From Candidatus Opimibacter iunctus (GTDB lineage Bacteria; Bacteroidota; Bacteroidia; Chitinophagales; Saprospiraceae), in NCBI GenBank assembly GCA_016716665.1, contig JADJVH010000008.1, positions 184,597-248,596 on the forward strand: a DNA stretch of 64,000 bases, read 5' to 3'. Positions 9,263 to 21,120 of the stretch are shown piece by piece. The notes under the pieces are model-generated. The model did no database searches. It was not told where the DNA came from and saw nothing but the letters and a program-made list of their open reading frames with translations. Every line of letters begins with the position of its first letter. Position 1 is the first letter of the stretch. The position numbers were made by a program, and so were the translations under genes.

Positions 9263-10072
9263 CTATTCTTTCTGGCCGGATGCGGCCATACTCTGAATAA
9301 AGTGTTTTTGAAAAATCAGGTATGCGATGATGATCGGCATCGCGAGTAATGTCGCGCTGGCGAGTTTCATTCCAATCTGTCCCATCGAACGTCCGCCCAC
9401 GGCAAAAAGGGTGACGAGTTGGGGCATGGTCATCAATTTCTCTTCACGGATGACAATGATCGGCCAAAGCACATCATTCCATGTTGTCATAAATGTGATG
9501 ATGCCCACCGTGATGAGGGTAGGTACCGATACAGGCCACAGGACCTGGAAGAGAATGCGTAGTTCGTTACAACCATCGATCCTCGCGGCATCAATAAGAT
9601 CCTGGGGTATTGAAAGAAAATGCTGGCGAAAGAGCAGGATGGCAAAAGCATTGAGAAGTCCGGGGACAATCAATGCGGCGAATGAATTGGTCCATCCAAA
9701 CTGCACCATCAATATATAATTGGGGATCAGCGTGAGCTGAAACGGGAGCGTCATGGTAAAGAGTAGGAAATAGAAGAGGAGGTTCCTTCCTTTAAAACGA
9801 TGTCGTGCAAGCGCATACCCCGCCATAGAGCTAAAGACCAATACGCCAAAGGTGACAAGCGTGGCTACAAATATGCTGTTGACAAAAGCGCCACCGATCG
9901 GGATGCTCTTAAATAACTTGATATAGTGATCAAGTGTCAGTGATACCGGCCATAAGGTGACATTGGTGATACTGCGTTCCTCAGACAGGGAGGCACTCAC
10001 CATCCAGATAAACGGATAGAGAAAGGCGAAGGCAAACAGGCTGAGGAGGAGGTAGAACAGGATTTTCTTCAT
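9263..10072 (-). CDS. Sugar ABC transporter permease (MalG type)
   Basis: 269 aa with six predicted membrane segments, starting MKKILFYLLLSLFAFAFLYPFIWMVSASL, a typical CUT1 second-permease N-terminus. The EAA coupling motif is visible as IDAARIDGCNELRILFQVLWPVSVPTL. The start at 10072 is chosen because it overlaps the stop of the upstream permease by 4 bases (translational coupling); the longer open frame reads into the neighbour. Pairs with the 10069-10931 permease to form the inner-membrane channel. Confidence 0.9.
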   Translation of the reverse strand: MKKILFYLLLSLFAFAFLYPFIWMVSASLSEERSITNVTLWPVSLTLDHYIKLFKSIPIGGAFVNSIFVATLVTFGVLVFSSMAGYALARHRFKGRNLLFYFLLFTMTLPFQLTLIPNYILMVQFGWTNSFAALIVPGLLNAFAILLFRQHFLSIPQDLIDAARIDGCNELRILFQVLWPVSVPTLITVGIITFMTTWNDVLWPIIVIREEKLMTMPQLVTLFAVGGRSMGQIGMKLASATLLAMPIIIAYLIFQKHFIQSMAASGQKE

Positions 10073-10931
10073 GGCTGCTTGTTTTCGATGACGGTACGCT
10101 GAATAAAAACAACCAGCAGGATGATGAGCGCCAGGATGAGGCCAAGGGTCGCTGCATAGCCCATGTGGTAATAGAAGAAGCCTTGCTTGTAGATATAGAG
10201 CACTGCAGATAGTGTGCTGTTGAGCGGACCTCCACCGGTCATCACATACGGCTCGATAAACAACGAAAAGCCGCCGATGGTAGAAAGGATCATTACCATG
10301 ATCATCGTGGGATTGATCACCGGCAGCGTGATGTGCCAGAACTGTTGCCACGAGTAGCTCCCTCGAGTTCGGAAGCTTCGTACAAGGACTTTGGAACAGA
10401 TTGTAATCCTACAAGAAACAGGATAACATAGAGTCCAACATTTTTCCAGGTGGCCATAATCGCAATGGAAGGCATCGCCCATTGTGGATCTGTCAGCCAT
10501 CCTACTTTTTCAAAACCCATCTTCATCAGCAGCAGATTGATGGAACCCATTTCGTAGCCGTAGAGTTGTTGCCATAAGATCGTGACCACTACACCCGAAA
10601 CCACTACTGGCATAAAAAAGGCGCCCCTGAAAAAAGCCCTGAACCATAATTTCTGATTGAGGATGACAGCCAGGCCAAGCGCAATGCTGATTTGTAAAGG
10701 AATGTGTATGCCCAGGAAGACAAGTGTATTGCGGAGTGATTTTAGAAAATACTGATCCTGCAACAGCTTTTGATAATTGGATACGCCGACATATTTCATC
10801 GGACTGATGATATTCCACTCATGAAAGCTGAGGAACAGTGAAAAGCCAACCGGAAAGAGCACAAATACAAAGATGTGCAGCAGGTATGGAGATACCAGCA
10901 GATAGGAGGATATAGATTTACTGTTTTTCAT
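10069..10931 (-). CDS. Sugar ABC transporter permease (MalF type), one frameshift
   Basis: About 287 aa. First frame from ATG 10931 (MKNSKSISSYLLVSPYLLHIFVF...) to SLYEASELEGAT; second frame continues SWQQFWHITLPVINPTMIM... to the stop at 10069. The break falls inside the EAA cytoplasmic coupling loop (near 10355): EASELEGA / WQQFWHITLP together rebuild the consensus exactly, so one base is missing rather than two genes being present. Six membrane segments in total. Lies 8 bp downstream of the binding-protein gene. Confidence 0.82.
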
Positions 10932-10939
10932 TCCTCCGC

Positions 10940-12232
10940 TCAGTTATTGAGATATAGTAAGTCCACTGCTTTTGCTGCATCGTTGATCGCATCTGCAGGT
11001 TTCTTGCGTCCATAGACTACGCAAGCTTCGTATTCCTGTGAAATGATATCGAGCACCTCTTTCATGTAGCGGGCACTGTCCATTCCTTTTACATATTTAG
11101 CCTGGCGTGCAAAGGGGATCAACCGTGGATGGGCTTGCAGGTAATCCGCAAACAGGGCATTGGAGTCAAGATCTTTTCGCCTTGGAAACTGTCCGGACAT
11201 GCCGAGGAAATCCCTGTCTGCCTCAGGGGATATCAATGTCTTCAGAAATTGCCATGCAGCTTCGGGATTTTTGCAGGTATTGAAGATGACCATATTCTTT
11301 GGGTCACCGTATGTATAGATCGGTCCGGTCATACTATCAGGAACCGGCATGTGGATGAAGTCGTATTCAAAGCCCTTTGTCTTGAATCGTTCATTTTGCT
11401 CTACAGTCCATGGGCCAATAAAAGTTGACGCTATGCGCGCTGCCAGAAATGGATCGCTTTGTCCTTTCTGTTGCTCGCGGGGAAAATAATCGTTTGCATA
11501 CAACGCCTGCAAAAAGGTAAAGACCCCTATGCCATGCTCGTTGTTAAACGCAGCCTTCCCGTCCTTTACAATCGGGGCACCCTGTGAAGAGGCATAATAC
11601 AATGGTAAAAAATTAAAAAACCGTTGCCACCAGATAGGATTGACCTCACTGATTCCCAGCCATTGGTTGCCGAGGTTGGCGGCTTTTGCATGGGCTTTGA
11701 TTTTAGCTCCGGCATCAAGATAGGATGAGTAGTCTGCAGGTATTGAATCAATAGCTGCATCGTGTAACATGCGCGGATTGTACATCATCATGATGGGGTT
11801 AACCTTCCAGGGTACCTGGTAGATATGACCATCCGCTGAGGTGATCTCACGGATCACTACTGAATCGCATCGTTGGTATAAGAATTCCAGGAAACCATCG
11901 AGTGTATCAAGTGGTATCAATACTCCACTACGTGCAAAATCTTCCACATCCCCTTGCCACATATTGGCATAGATGTCCGGAGTAGTCTTTCCTACTACCG
12001 CAGCGAGGATGACTTCTTCACTGGATTGGCCCTCGGGCACGGGTTGAAAGGAAAAAGGGAGATCAGGATGAGCCTTGTTCCAGCGGTCAACATACTGGCT
12101 CGTAAACTTTATTTCTTCAGGATTGCTGGATGACCAGAATACAAAGCTGTTGGCATCCTGCTGGCGGCTATGGCAGGACGCCAGGCCACAGAGGACTACG
12201 CAACATATATATAGCTGGTTTTGCAATGACAT
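10940..12232 (-). CDS. Sugar ABC transporter substrate-binding lipoprotein
   Basis: 430 aa, intact. Lipoprotein signal with lipobox GLASC (Cys20). The rest is a type 1 extracellular solute-binding protein (CUT1): FVFWSSSNPEEIKFTSQYVDRWNKAHPD near the N-terminus, GKTTPDIYANMWQGDVEDFARSG, and MVIFNTCKNPEAAWQFLKTLISPEADRDFL in the second lobe. In a Bacteroidota cell it would be anchored to the periplasmic face and hand sugars to the two permeases just downstream. Starts 44 bp after the AraC gene on the same strand. Confidence 0.9.
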   Translation of the reverse strand: MSLQNQLYICCVVLCGLASCHSRQQDANSFVFWSSSNPEEIKFTSQYVDRWNKAHPDLPFSFQPVPEGQSSEEVILAAVVGKTTPDIYANMWQGDVEDFARSGVLIPLDTLDGFLEFLYQRCDSVVIREITSADGHIYQVPWKVNPIMMMYNPRMLHDAAIDSIPADYSSYLDAGAKIKAHAKAANLGNQWLGISEVNPIWWQRFFNFLPLYYASSQGAPIVKDGKAAFNNEHGIGVFTFLQALYANDYFPREQQKGQSDPFLAARIASTFIGPWTVEQNERFKTKGFEYDFIHMPVPDSMTGPIYTYGDPKNMVIFNTCKNPEAAWQFLKTLISPEADRDFLGMSGQFPRRKDLDSNALFADYLQAHPRLIPFARQAKYVKGMDSARYMKEVLDIISQEYEACVVYGRKKPADAINDAAKAVDLLYLNN

Positions 12233-12276
12233 AAGTGGCTTTATCTAATCTGTATGCTTGGGCAGGGTATTTGCTT

Positions 12277-13254
12277 TCAGGACCGCACGATACGTGTACT
12301 GTATTGTGGTGGTTTGCCGGAAGCCCCTGCCTGGTTACCCGGAGGAATAAACTGTCCGGGGGTGATTTGTTTGTTCCAGTCAAATTTGCTTTTCTCCTGG
12401 TAGATCTTCCGAAACTGCATCGGACTGCACTTGTGGGTACTCTTAAACATGCGATTGAAATTGGCCATGTTGTTAAACCCGGATAAAAAAGCAATGCGGC
12501 TGATCTGTTCATCAGATTCGATCAGCAGCTTACAGGCATGTTCGAGGCGCATCGCGATCAGATAATCTGAAAAACTTCGGTTGGTCGCCTTTTTAAAAAA
12601 ATGACTAAACGCCGAGTCGCCCAGGTTGACCTCCGCTGCCACATCAGACATCTTCAACCCACTATCCTGAAAATGCCTCATCAGGTACTGGTATGCTGCA
12701 TGCAGCCTCTTGCTATTGACTTGCACGGGGTTGACATTAAATCCCTCACTGGCCAAAAACTCAAACTGTCTTGACTTAGACAATAGGTCGAAAAGCAAGA
12801 GGAACTCTGTGGCGCTTTCCACTCCTGTCAGCCTGGTCAACCTTTGTATTCTTTTCTTTGCTTCCGTCAGGGTTTTTCCATAAAACCTGATCCCGCGGCC
12901 TGCACTGACGAGGAAAGCCTGGATGAGCGAAAATGGCTTCTTGGCCAGCAGTGCTTTGTCAAACAAATGCATGTCAAACTGTATGGTGATCACACGGCAA
13001 GGATCCTTAGCGGTACCCTGCTTGTCCTCATCGTCCCATTTGTGGAACAGATACGGACCGATCAGCACGAGGTCTTCCTCCTTGTATCGCTCTGTGGAAT
13101 CCCCCACGATTCGGTTTCCGGCACTCCCTGACACCAGGGTCAATTCGAATTCTGCATGGTTGTGAATCGGGTACTCGAAACCTTTGTTTACGGAGTCCAG
13201 AATCACAAAAAGATCCGATCCCGTGACCGGTGTGATTTCCTGATATACTTTCAT
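12277..13254 (-). CDS. AraC-family transcriptional regulator with cupin-like sensor domain
   Basis: 325 aa. N-terminal cupin-type ligand domain (residues about 15-110: FEYPIHNHAEFELTLVSGSAGNRIVGD, LVLIGPYLFHKW), C-terminal double helix-turn-helix (about 195-295: MSDVAAEVNLGDSAFSHFFKKATNRSF, ISRIAFLSGFNNMANFNRMFKSTHKCSPMQFRK). It heads the minus-strand transporter run and is divergent from susC, so the 13255-13440 interval should carry its binding sites and control both halves of the locus. Such regulators usually activate in response to a mono- or oligosaccharide. Confidence 0.9.
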   Translation of the reverse strand: MKVYQEITPVTGSDLFVILDSVNKGFEYPIHNHAEFELTLVSGSAGNRIVGDSTERYKEEDLVLIGPYLFHKWDDEDKQGTAKDPCRVITIQFDMHLFDKALLAKKPFSLIQAFLVSAGRGIRFYGKTLTEAKKRIQRLTRLTGVESATEFLLLFDLLSKSRQFEFLASEGFNVNPVQVNSKRLHAAYQYLMRHFQDSGLKMSDVAAEVNLGDSAFSHFFKKATNRSFSDYLIAMRLEHACKLLIESDEQISRIAFLSGFNNMANFNRMFKSTHKCSPMQFRKIYQEKSKFDWNKQITPGQFIPPGNQAGASGKPPQYSTRIVRS

Positions 13255-13440
13255 AATATTAATACGTGTTGAAATACGTAGGATAAGATTTTCATAAAAA
13301 TACCATTCTTTTCACTTAAAGTACAGATTTGCTGAAATCCTTCTTTGTAGTTTCACCTACCCATCCTATACATAATCTCCTGGCATTGCTTGATGCCTGA
13401 CAATAGTCAGTAGCCAGGTTGTTTTAAAAAAACTAATTGC
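13255..13440. promoter_or_regulatory. Divergent araC/susC intergenic control region
   Basis: 186 bp between divergent starts. It is AT-rich next to the AraC gene and contains ACTGACA-type half repeats near 13400 (GCCTGACAATAGTCAGTAGCC, stem CTGACA/..AGTCAG). No box matching TAnnTTTG exactly was found. Assignment as control region rests on position alone. Confidence 0.5.
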
Positions 13441-16400
13441 ATGACAAGACGTATACTCAATGCTGCTAAAATTCAACTGACAGGGAGCCTTCTGCTCTTC
13501 TCGATGCTTGTGGCCGGGCAAAATCTAACCATTACCGGCACTGTACCTCCGGCGAGGACCAACAACCGCTGATCGGTGCCAATATCGTTGTCCTGGGAAC
13601 GCCTGATGGCACGGTCACTGATGTCAATGGCCATTATACCCTTTCTGCAGCCGCAGATGCCACCCTTCAGTTTTCTTACACCGGCTTTATAGCACAGGAC
13701 ATAAATGTCAACGGGCGGACAATCATAGACATTACCCTTGCTGCTGACAATCAATTGCTGGAGGACGTTGTTGTCGTAGGGTATAAAAAGGAAATCAAAA
13801 GCAATATCTCCAGCGCCATATCGACCGTAAAAGCGGAAAATATCAATCAGTTGCCCTTGAGTGGCCTCGATCAGGCCCTGCAGGGACAGGCTGCGGGTGT
13901 CCAGGTCACCCAGACTACTGGAGCTCCGGGAGATGATATCGCGGTCCGTATCCGGGGTGCAGGGACTCTGGGAAGCAACAACCCCTTGTATATCATAGAT
14001 GGAGTACCTACCACCGGAAACATCAATATGTTTTCGATCTCCGACATCGAGTCCATTGAGATCCTGAAAGATGCCGCCTCCGCTTCGATCTATGGTTCAC
14101 GAAGCGCTAATGGAGTCATCGTCATCACCACTAAGAAGGGGAAGAAAGGGGCTCCAACGTTCAATTTTGATTCTTACTACGGTATCCAGGAAGCCAACCG
14201 GCTCCCTGAGTTGCTCAATACTGAAGATTATCTATTGATACGTAACGAAGCCATCAACAATGCAAACAGTCTCCGAGATCCGATCCGTCAACTGGACACT
14301 TACGATCTGGCCATCCTCGACACCCTTGGGAATGTCAATTGGCTGGACCAGGTCTTTAACCCCGCACCTACACAACGCTATTCATTGTCTGCTTCAGGGG
14401 GAGGAGATCATGGCAACTTTTATCTCCTGGGAGAATATTCAAGCCAGGAAGGTGTCTTTAAGAAACAGAAGTATGACAAATACCTGCTGCGCTTCAATGG
14501 CGATATAGGCACTAAACGATTCAAGGTTGGCAATAATATTTCTTTTTCCTATACTGATCGTGATGTCATCAACAGCTCTGGTGATGGTGGAGGACCTGGT
14601 AATGAATTGAGTGGTATACGCTATGCCTTGATTGCCGCACCGGTATTCCCGATCTATGATCAAAACGGTAACTATATCAACACCTCGGCATCATTGGGAG
14701 ATCCTACGTTGTATGGTGATGGCAATGCCAATCCACTGGCGTTTATCGATGCCACGGACTGGACGGTGCAACGCTATCGTTTTTTTGGGAATGTATTTGC
14801 AGAGTATAAAATCCTTGACAACCTGACCTTCAGGACCAACCTGGGTGCGGACATCCTCTTCCAGGATGAGACCATCTTTAAAGAAAGGCTTTCCGCCGCC
14901 ATCTATGATCCTACATCCCTCAACAGGGGCAATGTCACCGATCGTACGATGATCTGGAACAATACCCTTGATTATTCCACCTCTATTGGCGCATCAAATG
15001 ATCACAATGTCAGTTTACTGCTGGGTATGGAAGCGATTGACAACCGCACAGATTATCTCGGCGCATCTGCCAGAAACTTTTCCTGACCGATCCCAATTTT
15101 CAGTTTATCGATGTCAGTGTCACACAGGAACTTGGCGACATCAATGGTTCAGGTATTGCCACTGAGTGGGGGCTACTCTCCTATTTTGCACAGGCCGGCT
15201 ACAATTACAAGAGTAAGTATGTCGTCAATGGTTCAGTACGTCGTGATGGATCTTCCAGATTTGGTAAAGCCAACCGTTACGCCATGTTCCCTGCTGTATC
15301 TGTTGCATGGAATATATCCAATGAACCTTTCTTTGAAAATCTAGACCTGATCTCCAGTCTCAAGCTGAGAGCCAGCTGGGGTCAGCAAGGAAACCAGGAA
15401 ATAGGAAACTATCCATATAGCTCGCTTGTAGAAACCGGTATCCTTGAATATCCATTTGGCGGTGTCATCTCCACAGGAACTGAAATCGTGGAGACCGGAA
15501 ATGAAAATATCAAATGGGAGACAACCACACAGACTGACTTTGGCATTGACATGAGCCTGTGGGAAGATCGCCTGTCTATCATCGCTGATTATTATATCAA
15601 GCGGACAGATGATATCCTGGTGCGGGTGCCACTGCCTCAATCAGCAGGTGCATTCAATCCGCCCTACGTCAACGCCGGTGAAGTTGAAAATAAAGGCCTG
15701 GAGTTTGCTGTCAGCTATCGCCAGACGACCAATGACTGGCATTATGAAATCGGCGCTAACATCGCTACTATTGATAACAAGGTCATCTCGCTTGCCGGCA
15801 CTGAGCCATTGCTTGGTGGTTTCGGATTGTCAGATGGACCAATCACGCGTACTGAGCCAGGCTATCCGTTAGGCTCCTTCTACCTGTATAAGATGGAAGG
15901 TATCTTCCAGAGCCAGGAAGAGATCGATGCCAGTGCATTTCAGGCTGATGATACCCGTCCGGGTGATGTTAAGTTTGCCGACCTCAATGGCGACAACGTG
16001 ATCAATGATGATGACCGTGCGCATATCGGCAATCCATTTCCTGATTTCACCCTGGGCCTGAGCCTGAGCGTGCGTTACAAGAACTTTGACTTGTCAACAT
16101 TAGTGCAAGGTGTCTTTGGAAATGATGTGTATTTCCTCTATGGAAACTTTGCTTACGAAACCCAACTGCGCGGCTTTAACAGCTATGCTAAAATATTGGA
16201 TCGCTGGACACCAACCAATACAAATACGGATATTCCAAAGGTCAGTGTAGATGACCGCAACAACAACCGTAGAATCTCTACGCGGTTTCTGGAAGACGGA
16301 TCGTATGTGCGTGTCCGCAACCTGACCCTTGGCTATACCTTCAACGATATGTTGAAAACAGATAAAATCAAAGATCTGCGGATCTATGTGTCAGCACAAA

Positions 16401-16564
16401 ATCTTTTCACGTATACCAAATATTCAGGACTCGATCCTGAAATACAGGCTAACACCAACGACACGCAGGGATACAATGTGTCATCAGATCTCGCGGTAGG
16501 TATTGACTGGGGTACTGTACCCGCTCCCCGCACTGTATTAGTTGGTATGAACCTCAAATTTTAA
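13441..16564 (+). CDS. SusC-family TonB-linked outer-membrane transporter, two frameshifts
   Basis: About 1040 aa when joined. Starts MTRRILNAAKIQLTG with a signal peptide ending VAGQ, then a carboxypeptidase-regulatory-like domain (GTPDGTVTDVNGHYTLS), a TonB-box/plug region (LLEDVVVVGYKK, LQGQAAGVQVTQTTG, YIIDGVPTTGNINM, SIYGSRSANGVIVITTKKG) and a 22-strand barrel ending GMNLKF. Frames break near 13550 and near 15085; correct continuation is obvious on both sides (ARNF / LTDPNFQFIDVSV). SusC proteins import oligosaccharides across the outer membrane with their SusD lid, encoded 3 bp downstream. Probable cause: single-base sequence errors, though decay is not excluded. Confidence 0.85.
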
Positions 16565-16567
16565 ATC

Positions 16568-17938
16568 ATGAGAAACAACATATATACTCCGATCCTTCTC
16601 GTTCTCTTCAGCGTATGGTTTGCATCCTGCACAGATGTGCTGGACAAAGAACCCCTGGGCGTCCTCGATGCGAACAATTATTTCAAGACCGCAGAAGATG
16701 CCATACAAGGAGTCAATGCTGCATATCAGCCCCTTCTCATGAACAATGAGAACAATAATTTCTACTGGGTATTTGGTACACTTGCTTCAGAGGAAGCGTT
16801 GGCAGGTGGTGATGGCTCACGTCCGGGTATCATCGAGATTGATATCATGAAGCATACTGCCGCTACGCAGGAAATCAATGATTTCTGGAAGCTCAACTAT
16901 GCCGGTATCGTACAGGCCAATACTGTCATCTCAAAGACCCCACAGGTCGATGCTGACCAGGCGCTCAAGGACAGAGTCATTGGGGAGGCCCTTTTCCTGA
17001 GGTCTTATTATCATTTTATCCTCACACAGGTCTTTGGCGATGTACCCCTGATCCTTGAAATACAAGCGCCTGATGAAGTCAATGTATTCCGCACCCCTAA
17101 AGCAGAGGTGTTGGCACAGATTGCATCCGATTGCGAACTCGCTGCGACATTGCTGCCTCTGAGCTATGCAGGAAATGACCTCGGACGAGCTACAAAAGGA
17201 GCGGCGCTAGCCCTGGCTGCAAAGGCTTATCTCTATCTGAAAGATTATAATTCAGTCCTCAACAGGATCGCTGATATCAAGGCACTCGGCATCTATGCGC
17301 TGCAGGCAGATTACAGAAACAACTTTTACGATTCTACGCAAAACAACAGCGAGTCTGTGTGGGAAATACAACATGAAAACCTGGAGCTGGGTGTAGGAAA
17401 TTTTCTCAACCAATGGTGGCTCTCCAAGAAAGTTATGGATGGTTATGGCTTCTGTGAAGTCAGTATGGAATTTGTCAATGCATTCGAGCCCAATGACCCA
17501 AGACTCAAGTTTACAGTTGCCCGTCACAATGAACCCTATTTTGGTGTTACCTACAAAAGATGGAAGCATCAATTATACAGCCATACGATACGCTGATGTA
17601 TTGCTTTGGGAGGCTGAATCACTCGCAGAGCTTGGAAGAACATCCGAAGCACTGGTTCCTTTAGAAACGGTCAGAGCGCGCGCACGTGCACAAGCTACTG
17701 ATCCGGCGAATACACTTCCTGCCATCACGACCACTGACAAAACAGAACTCATCAACCTGATACGCCATGAGCGATTGGTTGAACTAGGCTTTGAAATGCA
17801 CCGGTTTTTTGATCTCGTCAGATGGGGCATTGCTGCTGATGTAATCCCGGGATTTGTCGCCAATAAAAACGAAGTATACCCTATCCCACAAACTGAACTT
17901 GATCTCAATCCAAATCTTCACAAAACCCAAGTTATTAA
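16568..17938 (+). CDS. SusD-family glycan-binding lipoprotein, frameshifted and shortened
   Basis: Starts MRNNIYTPILLVLFSVWFASC (lipobox FASC). N-terminal SusD TPR region is intact (GEALFLRSYYHFILTQVFGDVPLI). The frame shifts near 17560: the C-terminal part continues as INYTAIRYADVLLWEAESLAEL...IRHERLVELGFEMHRFFDLVRWG...VYPIPQTELDLNPNLHK. Between FGVTYK and DGSINY the usual 20-30 residue segment before the RYADVLL motif seems absent. The stop at 17936-17938 follows a second small shift at the A-run near 17921 (giving the family ending NPSY); without it the frame runs to 17990. SusD covers SusC and binds the glycan at the cell surface. Confidence 0.8.
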
Positions 17939-17948
17939 TCTATCTCTA

Positions 17949-20900
17949 ATGAAGTATATGCGCTTTACGATATTTACTTATGTCTGCTGATTAGCCTATC
18001 TGGACATTTACAGGCACAAGCCGGTCAAATAGGAATAGCGCGTGTAGAATCGATGCCCAATGAGCCTTCACCTACTTCATGCGTGACTGGAAGAGTGTGG
18101 CTACCGCTTATGACTCCTTTGTGTATGATGAGCAAAAGTCAGGTGAGCATCTGCCGCTGGTCTTTGTCAAAGCATCCGGGACCAACTATCCCCAGCGAGC
18201 AACTTTCGGGCTTGACACCTATGTAGGTACGTACAGCAACAACAATGGAGAGGGCATCAATGTATTGCCTTCACTGGTAGGTGCCTCTCTGGCCGGTATC
18301 GACAAGACAAACCAATATGGCCGTAACTGGATACTGATGAGTCAGGATTATTTCAACAAAGGCAACGGAGAGTTTCTGTATCTCAACAATATTGGTGGCC
18401 ACAGTGGAAGTGACTGGTGGTATGATATGATGCCCAATATTTATTTCTATCAACTCTATGATCTGTATGGCAGAATCGGGGATGCAGAAATCAGTTTCAC
18501 CAGGTAGCTGATCGAATGGCTGGTGCAGTCAGTGCAATGGGCGGTAGCGCCACACCATGGACCAGGGCTTTTATGGATTACCGTGCATGGGATTTCCTTC
18601 ATATGCAACCCAATCCTGATGGTGTGCATGAGCCTGAAGCTGCAGGTGCATATGCCTGGCTGCTCTATCATGCGTATAAAGAAACAGGTAATGAGGATCC
18701 TATCTGCGAGCGGCTGAATGGAGTATGGAATTCCTTGTCAACCTGAACAGCAATCCATCTTACGAATTACAGCTTCCTTACGGTGCATATGTTGCCGCAA
18801 AAATGAATGCGGAAACCGGAACCGAATATAATGGAGAAAAACTGTTGTATTGGATATTCAATCGCGGTCCTCTTCGCGGTTGGGGTACAATTGTGGGGAC
18901 CTGGAATGGCATTGATGTTTCAGGACTTGTCGGTGAAGCCAATGATGGAGGTAATGATTATGCATTTCAATTGAATGGAGTACAACAAGCAGGAGCCTTG
19001 TTCCACTGGTCCGTTATGACAAACGATTTGCAAGAGCGGTCGGTAAATGGATGCTCAATCTGGCAAATGCAACAAGACTTATGTATCCCGGCTTTTACCA
19101 AGTCATCTTCAGGACGCCGATGCATGGTCTGATGCCAATGATCCTAAAGGCGTGATGGGCTATGAAGCATTACGTGAAATATGGCAGGGCCCGGGCCCTT
19201 TTCAACCGGCGATGCAAAGAAGGGGATGGGCTGGTACCAACCTATCCCTCTACAGCACATCTTCCATTGGATACCTCGGATCGCTGATCGAAAAACAAAT
19301 GAAGAAAAAATCCTCGAAACTCGATTTGCTCAAAACGGATTTTTTTTAATGATGATGCCTATCCTTCTTATCTCTTTTTAATCCTTTCCTGGTTACCAAA
19401 TCTATAGTGATCGATGCAGGTGACGGACCATCAGATATCTATGATGTCCTGACAGAAACCTTCCTGGCGCAAAATGTCACCGGACCTACTGCTATCGATA
19501 TCCCGGGTAACCAGGCTGTATCCATCGTACTGGCGCCGGCGGGGGGTACGATCACATATGACAATAACAAGATGATGATCAATGGAGTCATAGTCGATTA
19601 CAGGCAGAGTGCTATTGCATACAACTCCCCGCCGCGTATACAGTCTTTCGCTACGCAAAGCAATACCTGTCGAAAAAAAATAATACCATCACTTTCTATG
19701 GAAAAGGGATCGACCAGGAAACGAAAGACCTGGTCTATACTTTTTTTTTACCTAATGGTACCATATCAGGGCTTGAAAACAGCACAGTGGACTGCGCCTG
19801 ATCAAGAAGGCAGCTGATATAAAACTAATCATTGAAGATGAAGCTCAACAAAAAGACACTGCCATGATCACCATCGAAGTGGTCAGTGAAATCAATATCG
19901 CACCTGAGATCCTCCAGCTCACCGCAACATCAAGATATACCTCACCCGATGGTACCATATCATTGCACGCCATAGTAACAGACCAGAACAATGATGAAAT
20001 CACCTACAGCTGGACCGCTACACAAGGGCAAATCATTGGTTCAGATGACCTGGCAGATTGGCTCGCCCCTGCAGAAGAAGGGATTTCTACCATTCAACTC
20101 ATGGTGACAGATGGAGCGTGGAGGATCTGCAGCAAGTATCAAGCTAATCGTGCTGGATCCGGCTTTGCATATAGATGGTGATCTGATCGCCTGGTATCCC
20201 TTCCAGGGCAATGCGCAGGATATCAGTGGAAATGCACTGCATGGATTGGTATCTGGCGCCAAGCTCACCAATGATTCCCTTGGCAATCCATCGTCTGCAT
20301 ATTTCTTTGATGGTGTCAATGACCACATAGAAGTGACCAACCAACCGATCCTCAATTTTACCAAAGGAATTACCGTATCCTTCTTTGCAAATCCTCAATT
20401 GATTGGGGACAAGAACGATTTGTCATTTCCCATGGCAGCTGGCAGGATCGTTGGAAGCTGTCCATCACACCAGACCGCAAAGTCCGGTGGACACTCAAGA
20501 ATGCAAGTGGCCAGGTGAAAGATCTTGATGCTGAAACGGTGCTGGAGGAAAACACCAAAACATATCACATAGGTGCATCCTACGATGGCCGGTATATGAT
20601 GATCTACATCAATGGCCAACTTGAAAATTTCACTTCATTCTCAGGAGATATACACAGCAGCCCGGTTGATATGGAAATAGGCCAGATCCGTCCGGACGAT
20701 GCTAATTATAGCTTCAAAGGCGTGCTGGATGAAATCCAAATTTATAATTACGCATTATTGCCCGATTCCGTCGCTGCCGAAAGTGGACATGTCATCACCG
20801 GCATGTTTGATCGCTTCAGCATCCCATTCAGATCTGAAATTGTATCCAAATCCTGCCGGGGACTATATCAGCTTTGAATTTAAGGATCAGTATAGTGCAC

Positions 20901-21082
20901 CACAAACATCCGGATATCACATTTCGATTTTAGATAGTCAGGGACGTGTCGTGAGCAGAGAGATCATCAGGGATAACTATCATCAGAAGGTAGATATTTC
21001 CGGATTACATAGTGGATTATATGTATTGCAGGTCACCGGCATCCGAAAGGTGTGGACCAGCACTTTTGTCATTGAAAATTAG
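17949..21082 (+). pseudogene. Large T9SS-exported protein with helical catalytic-like region, Ig/LamG domains; many frameshifts
   Basis: A chain of overlapping open pieces in shifting frames from ATG 17949 to the stop at 21082. Read together: signal peptide (about CLLISLSGHLQAQA); a helical region of about 450 aa (YFMRDWKSVATAYDSFVYDE, ASGTNYPQRATFGLDTYVG, MLNLANATRLMYPGF, GVMGYEALREIWQGPGPF) that I cannot assign but that looks like an (alpha/alpha) toroid glycosidase; a beta-sandwich near 19400-19650; an Ig/cadherin-like segment (PEILQLTATSRYTSPDGTISLHA); a LamG domain (20170-20780); and a T9SS sorting domain (LKLYPNPAGDYISFEF ... VIEN). About ten frame changes are needed (near 17965, 18070, 18500, 18715, 19010, 19100, 19340, 19670, 19790, 20130, 20410, 20830). 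Several sit at homopolymers. This density is far above the rest of the window: either a real pseudogene or a badly sequenced patch. Confidence 0.65.
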
Positions 21083-21120
21083 CTTTAACAATATCACTAA
21101 CAATAAAATCAATCCAATAA

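Noticed and set aside
17949..20877. Separate small genes such as 18079-18507, 18725-19132, 19864-20181
   Set aside because: Their translations join end to end into one domain order (signal, helical region, Ig, LamG, T9SS tail), so they are pieces of one frameshifted gene.
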